This document shows, piece by piece, positions 54,001 through 63,000 of a stretch of 64,000 nt of DNA. Both the position numbers and the translations under genes were made by a program. Location of the stretch: NCBI GenBank assembly GCA_020723765.1, contig DYIF01000001.1, positions 91,818-155,817 on the forward strand, read 5' to 3'. Position 1 is the first letter of the stretch. Every line of letters starts with the position of its first letter. The notes beneath the pieces were generated by a model. That model saw nothing but the letters and a program-made list of their open reading frames with translations. It made no database searches and was not told where the DNA came from. Origin of the DNA: Elusimicrobium minutum (GTDB lineage Bacteria; Elusimicrobiota; Elusimicrobia; Elusimicrobiales; UBA9959).

Positions 54001-57000
54001 TCATTATAAGAAGTAGCCAGATTGAACAAAACGTCATTTATAATATTAAAAGTTGCATATTTAATTATATAACCACCCTGTGTGTTATTACCAACTATAC
54101 CATCATCCGCCGGAGCCGAGAATGTTAAAAGAACGGTACCGGCAAAAGGTCCAGGCTGAGCGGAAAGATTAGTTATCTGAGAAGGTCCAATAGTATCTTT
54201 TAAAACTTTGAAAGCATCTATTATAGTTATAGACGAGCCTGCATTATCCCAGACAGTTATGCTTATATAATTTGTTCCGTTAGAAAGAATAGAAAAATTT
54301 AAATTCCAATCGGTATTATATACGCTTTGATTTATTCCCGTAGATATTAAAACATTACTGGCTATATTTGTCCCACTCATATCTGTGCTTGTCCATACCG
54401 AATAAGATGCTGTGGAAATATTTGAACCGCCGGTATCAGAAAAATCAATATCTATCAAACCAACTCCTGTAGAGGTCCAGAAATTAAACGAGGATGTAGA
54501 AACATGAGACAGGATAGTTGGTGGAACAGTATCTTTCTTGACATAAAAAGCGTCAGATATTTCATTTGAAATATTTCCCGCGTTATCCAGTACCCTAACC
54601 CAAACATAATTTGTAACTCCGTTATGTAGTAGGTTAAATGTATTATCTGTAAATTCCCATGGTAAAGAATAAGAAGAAGAGTTTATGTTCTGAACCTGAG
54701 GAGTCCAGTTTTGAACCAAAACTCCGCTTCCATTAACACCGGTATAAATTTTTGTTTGTATTTCTTTTAATAAAGAACCGCCGGTATCGTTCGCAAAAAC
54801 CGAATAATTCTGATAATTTGAATTTCTCCAAATATTATCCCCAGTTTGATTATTTATAATCGTCGGAGGTATATTATCTTTTCTTTTAAACTCTATTGCA
54901 AAAGACTCATAATTATAATCTTGAACCACTGCGTGATAAAAGTTTGAACCTACGCCCGATGCAGCCCATAAAGAACCGCTCCAAACAGTAGATCTTAAGT
55001 TTTTTGAAGTATCAACGGCCAATGCCATCACATTATCGGTATCAGGATCTGGAAGTAGAGAAGTCCATTTTATATCCGAAGAAAAAGTTGTGTTAGTATT
55101 TGCCGTAGTAACAGAAGGAGATGCCGGAGACCATGTTCCATTATTCCATGTAATCCAGTCAAACTGAGTGTCATAAGTACCAAGATTATCTACCGCAACA
55201 GATATAAACTGCTCGGTTTTAGACTGCCATGCACAGTCGGTAATTCTTTTATCGTTTGCGCTCATAGCTGTATCTGCAGTCGGTAAGGCCGACCAACCTT
55301 CAGTTCCATTAGGTCTCCATATAGAAACATTCCATCTGGTAGCTCCATATATACTTGTAAATCCTATTTTATTAGAATTGGGACTTGAACATAACCTTAC
55401 CCAGTAAGGTGTTACTCCTAAAGCCGGACCGGTTCTATTCCCTCCCCAAGTCCCGGTCGAATACCATTTATTAAAATTAGTTGTAGTTCCCGTTCCCCAT
55501 AAAGCCAATAAATCTCCTGTTTGAGATTCCCATGCTATATCAAAAACTTCATAAGCGGATGCTGAGGCCGCCGTAGTTAAATTCCTTGCATCAATCCAAG
55601 CAGAACCGTTCCATATATTAGCCGATATGCCGGAGTTGGAATCCAAAACCGTTACTGCTATTCTATTTGAATTGAAATCGGATTTTAATTTTACCCAGTA
55701 TATCTGGCCAGTCAAAGACGCCATAGAAAGCTGCGTGGGAGATATAACCCAGGAGTTAGCCGTAGAAGAATAAACCGCATAATTTATACCGCCCGCTGTT
55801 CCATTATAATAAGCAACCATAACCCTCGCCGAGTTTTGCTCAACAGCTAAATCGAAGTTTCTATATAGAGAATTACCAGGAGTCGGATTTGGAGTCGGAG
55901 TTATATCAGACCAAATATCCAAAACTCCGTCGTATTTAATAACTTTTAAAACATTATTTGAATCCAAAACTCCCGCTATCATTTCGTCTTTTACAACAGG
56001 AATGGACTTCAAAACAATCCATCTTACCGTACCCGAAAAAGATATTCCCGTATCTAACTCGCTTGACCATTGGGCGTTTGAATATTTTCTATATTTCAAA
56101 GTGGAAGATCCCGATTTGGAATAAAGAATTACCGCGTCTCTTGCGCCTTTCGGAGCGGCATAAGTAAAGGTAGTGTTTGAAATATCGCTGATGTTATTTA
56201 CTTCATCGAAAGATTTCAACGCCACATAATATGTAGTTTCAGGATTAAGCCCTTCGATTACAAATTCTTCCACTTCTCCAGGGTTTTTGGGAATAAGATT
56301 ATTAAAATATGCTAAAGCAGAATCGAAATTCGAAGAGTTTATGGAATAAGTAGCATATTTAATTATATATCCGCTTACTGCCTGATTGCCTTCCAAACCT
56401 TTTGTTCCTTCGCCCCGAGCGGTCCAGTTAATTTTAATCTGACCGGTAAAATCTCCTGGCACCGCGTTTAGATCGGTTATTGAATACGGCGGAGTCAAAT
56501 CGGGAACGGCATATGCGGATGATGTATTTGATATCAACGATTTGTTGCCCCCTTTATCCACAGATTTTAACGCAAAGTAATATGTAGTTCCGGGATTTAA
56601 GTTTTCAATTTTTAGAAGCTCGGAGTTACCGTAAGATTTAGGAATAAGTGTTGAAACATAAACCGAAGCCGAATCGAAGTTGGAAGAATTTATATTATAT
56701 GTAGCATATCTAATCTCATAATATTTTGCGGCTCCTATAGAACCGTCATCCCCGCCGGCGGTCCAGGACAAATATAAACTTCCTTCGTCTAAGGCTACAA
56801 GATTGTTATAAGCGTTAAGGTTTGTTATTTGAGAAGGCGAAGTGGTATCTTTTTGTATATAAAAAACATCTGTGGATACGGTTAGTTGATTTAAACCGTC
56901 ATATACATAAACGCTTAGATAGTTTGTGCCTTGTTTTAAAAGCGACCAGTTATAATCGGTTAAGCCCCATTTATCCGTAATGGAGTTTAAAGGCGTAGCC

Positions 57001-60000
57001 GAGTATATGGTAGATCCGTTTATTAAAACATCGCCTGTTTGATTTGGTCCTGTCGTTACTTTAATCGCAACCGTCGTTATTCCTATTCCGTAATCGTAAA
57101 ATCTTACATTAAAAATATCTCCCGGATTTATGTTGTACCAGTTTGTATCTCCGCTCTGCAAATCTTCCACTATGGGAGGAGTGGTATCTTTTTTAATATA
57201 AAAAGCGTCTATATATTCGGTAGTATTTTCGGAAATATCTCCCGCAAATATAGTTATATGGTTATATCCTTCTTTTAATTTTGAAAAGTCTACTCCCCAG
57301 TTATCAGTAAAAGTCGATTGATTGTAGTTCGGTCCGAATATTATACCAGAGGACACCAGAATACCGGTTTTATAAAGACCTGAGTAAGCGGAATAAGAAG
57401 CGGAAGATAGTTTGGAAGAGTAATCGTTAAAATCTATATTAAATATATTGCCCGGATTTGAAGAATACCAGTTATCGTCCCCGGATTGGCTATCTATAAT
57501 AGAAGGAGCGGTGGTATCTTTTAAAACATAAAAAGCATCGGTAGATATTTTAATATTTCCGGCGTTATCAAAAACCCTTACGCTTATGTAATTGGTCCCC
57601 TCCCGCAGTAAATCGAACATAGCCTGGCTAATCTGCCAATCGGTCGTGTAAGAATTAGAATTTATATTAGCAGTTAAATCCGTCCAGTCAAACAACACCG
57701 TTCCGCTTTGATTAGACCCCGTTGTAGCCTTAACCTGAAATTTATTTAATAACGAGCCGCCAAAATCGTAGAAATCGACGTTATAAAAACCGTTATTACT
57801 TTTCCTCCATATATTATCTCCGATCTGGTTATTGGTTATCTGAGGTTCGGTTGTATCTACGACTACGCTAAAACTTGAGGAGTAAGCCGAATAGTTTTCT
57901 GCTTTATCGTAAGCTCTTACCTTCCAATACCATTTATTTTCGGCTGGCAAATCTATATTCTTAGATTCGGAAAAAGAAAATGTGGAAAGATAAATATAAT
58001 CGAAGTTTTCGTATGTAGAAATTATTATCTGATAATAGCTTGTTCCGCTTAAAACATCCTGCGACTGAGCCCAGCCAAAGCCTATGGAAAGATTATTTTT
58101 ATAAGAATTGTTTGCGGGCAGATTTAATATAGGAACGGATGGAGGGGTGGTGTCTTTTTTAACCGTGAAGGCATAGCCCGTTTGAGATTTAAAATTACCC
58201 GCATTATCATAAGATCCGACATATATATAATTTGTTCCTTCGTTTATCAAAGACCATATATTTGAAGGTATCTGCCAATCTGATGCGTAAAAAGATGCAG
58301 ATATACTATCAACCGCAACGCTCCAGTTTATGTAATAAGGGCCTCCAGAAACGCTTGTAGAAACCCTTATCGTTATATTTTTTAATAAAGAACCGCCTGT
58401 ATCGTTAAAATCAACATTATAATAACCGCTTTCAAAACCGCGCCACTCGTTATCCCCCGTCTCGTTATCGTAAATCGAAGGCGGGGTGGTATCTTTAAAA
58501 ACTTTAAACAAATCGTATAAAGTTGAAGTGTTTTTTGCAACATCGTAAACCTTAACCGATATATAATTGGTTGTATTTTCCACTAAAGATTCAAAAACGC
58601 TTTCAGGTAAAGGCCAGTTTTGAGCAAAATTTTTTTCATTTATATCTGAAAAAACATTACTCCACGTTATTAGAGGATCTATACCTGAAGAATTTGTAGA
58701 AGCAAGAACATCAAAACCATACACCCCACTTTGATTATCAATAAAATCAATATCATAGAGTGTAGAGGAGGAATTACTCCAAGAATATTCATCTGAAATA
58801 TTTTTTTGATAAACTGGATTTATAGTATCTTTCAAAACATAAAAAGCGTCTGAAAGAGTGGTTTTGTTACCCGCTTGGTTATATGCTCTAACAGAAACAT
58901 AGTTTGTCGTAAAAGATATCATAGAATCAAATAAAGTATCAGGGATTTTCCAATCAGTCGTATAAGAGTTTAAGTTTATAGATGCCACCGCAGTTGTCCA
59001 GTCAATCAAATAAGGCTGAATATTATATCCATAAGTTGAAATTGCCACCTCTAATCTATCTATCAAAGACACTCCGCTACCTATAACATCTATATCGTAA
59101 ATAAGCGAATTTGTATTAAGCCAAACAGCATAATGAGAAGGAGTTTCATTGTTTATAATACTAACAGGCATTGTATCTTTTTGTATATAGAATACATCGG
59201 TAGACACTTTTATATTTCCAGCATTATCATAGGTTCTAACGCTTATATAATTTACTCCAACGGGAAGTATATTAAAAACACTATCTGGAATTTTCCAATC
59301 ATCAGTATATATATTTTGATTGATTGCTGTCATAATTGGTGTCCAATCTAAAATAAGAGCTCCTGTCTGCTCTAATCCAGTTGTTATTTTTATTTCAAAA
59401 CGATTTATCAAACTTGTTGCGTCATAAAAATCAACATTATATAATCCTGTGTTTTCGCTGCGCCATAAATAATCTCCCGATTGATTATCATATATAACTG
59501 GTGATGTTATATCTTTTCTAATATAAAAGACATCGGTTGAAACCGAAACATTGCCGGCCGTATCGTATACTCTTACGCTTATATAATTGGTTCCTTCCTG
59601 CAATAAATCAAACAAGGTCTGAGCAATCTGCCAATTACTGGTGTAAGAGTTAGAGTTTATATTTCCAACTAAATCGGTCCAGTCAAATAATACGGTTCCG
59701 GTTTGATTAGGCCCGGTCGTAGCCTTAATCTGAAATTTATTTAATAAAGAACCGCCCGAATCGTAGAAATCGATATTATAAAAACCGTTATTAGTTTTCC
59801 TCCATATGTTATCTCCGCTCTGGTTATTTGTTATCTGAGGCGAGACGGTATCTATAAAAACGCTAAAAGTGGAGGACCATAATGAGTAATTGCCCGCCAT
59901 ATCTTTTGCCCTAACCTTCCAGTAATATCTACCTCCCGATAATAAAGCCGAAGCGTTTGTTATGATTGAGTTTTTAGAACTGTAAATAACCGAAAAGTTT

Positions 60001-63000
60001 TCATCGCTAGATATATACAAATCATAAGAACTAATCCCCGAAACATCGTCGGTCGAGCCGACCCAGGCAAAGTTTATATTATAAACCGAAGATTGAGAAT
60101 TATCGGAAGGGGATAAAAGCAAAGGAGCGGTCGGCGGAGTAGTATCTTTTAAAACATAAAAAGAATCGGTCGATATGGATATGTTATCTGCGTTATCATA
60201 AACCCTGAAACTTATATAATTTCTGGTGCTTGATAACTGATTCCATATTCCTATCGGAAGCTGGAAATTATCTAAGTAAGCGGAAGAATCTATCGCTATA
60301 ATAAAATCCGTCCAATCGAAGTTAGTCTCGCCGGTAAAATTAGGCCCTTTTGTCGATTTAATCTGTATCTTATTTAAAAGCGAGCCGCCAAAGTCTAAGA
60401 AATCTAAGTCATAATAAGCATTATTGGTATTTCTCCAAAAATCGTCCCCCGTTTGATTGTTTATTACCTGAGGATTTAAAACATCTTTTCTAATATAAAA
60501 AACATCGGTGGATACAAAAACATTTCCGGCATTATCGATAACCCTTACGCTTATGTAATTTGTTCCGTTTTGCAAAAGATTAAACATAGAAGATGTTAAA
60601 CTCCAGGTATTATTATAAGAAGAAGAGTTTATGTTTGAAACCATATCGGTCCAGTTAAACAAAACTGTTCCTGTTTGATTTGGTCCGGTAGCCGCTTTAA
60701 CCTGAAACTTATTTAATAAAGAACCGCCGTTATCGTTAAAGAATACCGAATAAAACCTTGAATTAGAGCTTACCCATACATCATCACCCGACTGATTATT
60801 GGAAACAGATGGGACGGTGGTGTCTATCAAAAACGTATAAGTAGAAGAATAATCGGAGTAATTATATGCGTTATCCATAGCTCTTAGCTTCCAATAATAT
60901 CTATTTTCGCCGGGCATATTGATAACAATGGATAAAGACGCGGTATTAGACGAAAATAAAATTTTAGAAAAATCGGAAAGCGTTGAAACCGAAATTTCGT
61001 ATCTATTTATACCGCTTGCGTTATCTATAGAATTATTCCATGAAAAAACGACCGAAAGGATATTTGAGGACGAGTTATTAATCGGAGAAACGACAACGGG
61101 AATACTCGGCGCAACGGTATCTTTTTTAATATAAAAAGCATCTATAACTTCGGAAGTGTTTCCGCTTCCGTCTAACGCTCTTACAGTGAGATAATTAAAT
61201 CCGTTTACAAGTTTATTAAAAGTATTGTCCGAAATTTTCCAATCGTCGTAATAATAATTAACCCCGAAAGTGGAAATCTGAGCGGTCCAGTCTTCCACCA
61301 ATGTTCCCGATTTGTTTGGACCGGTATAAATAATAGTCTCTATTCTGTTAAGATAAGAACCGCCGTCGTCCGTAGCGTCTATGTTATAATATGCGGTATT
61401 CGAGCTTCTCCAGATACTATCGCCGGTTTGATTATCCGTAATAATCGGCGGTATTACATCGTGCATGGTAGTAGCAAAAAAATAAGGTTGATAAGTATTG
61501 GCCGTAACATTCGTAGATAAAGGATTTGGGGTTATAAACTGCCAGGATGAGCCCAAAAACAAAGCGGCTCTTAAATCGTTTGAGGAAGAATTTGCGTAAA
61601 GATAAACATAATTTAATTCTTTATCTCTTTCCAATTTTACTCCGTTTACAAGATTAGACCAACCGGTAAAAGTAGGAGCGGATAAAAGAGATATTCCCCA
61701 TCCGTTAGAAACAGTCCAAGTAGACCATAAAATAGCCGAATTTGTCGCATGTGCCGCGGCGATTATAAACTTGGAAGAGTTATCCCATACGGCGTCTATC
61801 GGCCTATTCTGGTTTGCGGTATTTCTTATGTTTGTGTTTTCGGTCGCCTGTGATATGAAAGAATTTGTTTCAGAGTCAAATATATTTGCGTTCCAGTCGG
61901 CTCCGGTATCAAAGCTTGTTACTCCTATATATTTTGATTTGGGATCTCCTTTTGCGACTATATATCTTATAGTACCGTTATTCCCTTGTAGCGTAAAATT
62001 TGGTCCAGTAGTCCATACGCCGTTAGAATAAATTCTTGTCTGAGCATAACCGGCGTTCCCCGCCCCGAAAACCGCAAGAAGTTTTGAGCCGGTATTGTTC
62101 CATGCTAAATCGAAATCCTGCATTGTGGTTACGCCCACCGCGTTTCTTAACTGAAATCCGTCGGTCCAGCTGTTACCGTTCCATTTTGTGGCATATAACT
62201 CAAGCGATGTTAATTTTGAAAAAATAGCCATTATTTCGTTTGTTTTTGGATTCGGCTCCAATCTAACCCAGGCGACGGATTGAGCGGTACCTGTGGTTAA
62301 TGTTATACCGCCCGACCAGTTATTACCGTCGTATATGTTATATAAAAGATTTCCCGCAACCGAACCGTTATATAAGACCATACATCTTCCGCTTAAACTT
62401 TCATAAGCTATATCGAAACCTCTATATGCCGAGTTTGTAGCCGTAATAGTAGTAGTAGACCATTCTTTTGACCATTGTTTAGAAGATATATCGTATCTCA
62501 TTATTTGTAATACTCCGTCTGAAGACAAAATCCCCGCCATCATTTCTTTTCTTAAAGGAGAAGCTCTAACTATTATGTGTCTTACGGTAGCTCCTGTTCC
62601 TCCGTTTGTAGGCGGAACTCCCAACGCCGTTTGGAAACTTCCGGCTGTAGCTAAATAAACGGAATATAAAGGGACATTGCCTGTTCCGTTCTGGTATAAA
62701 ATCATACCGTCTCGAGCCGGAAAATAAGAAGCGTAAGTAAAAGTGGAATTTGAAAGCAAAGAAATATTTAAAACTTCGTCCAGAACTCTAACGGCAAGAT
62801 AATAAGTGGTTCCCTGATCAAAACCGCTTAATATAAAATTTTCTGTATTTCCAGAAGGCTGAGGTATCCAGGCCTGGGCATACTCGGTGGCCGAGTTCCA
62901 TAAAGAAACGTTTGTTATGGGAGTGTCGGTTCTCCATCTGACTTTATAATAAGAAGCCGTTCCTTCATATCCGTTATCTCCGACCGATGTAAATTCTAAA

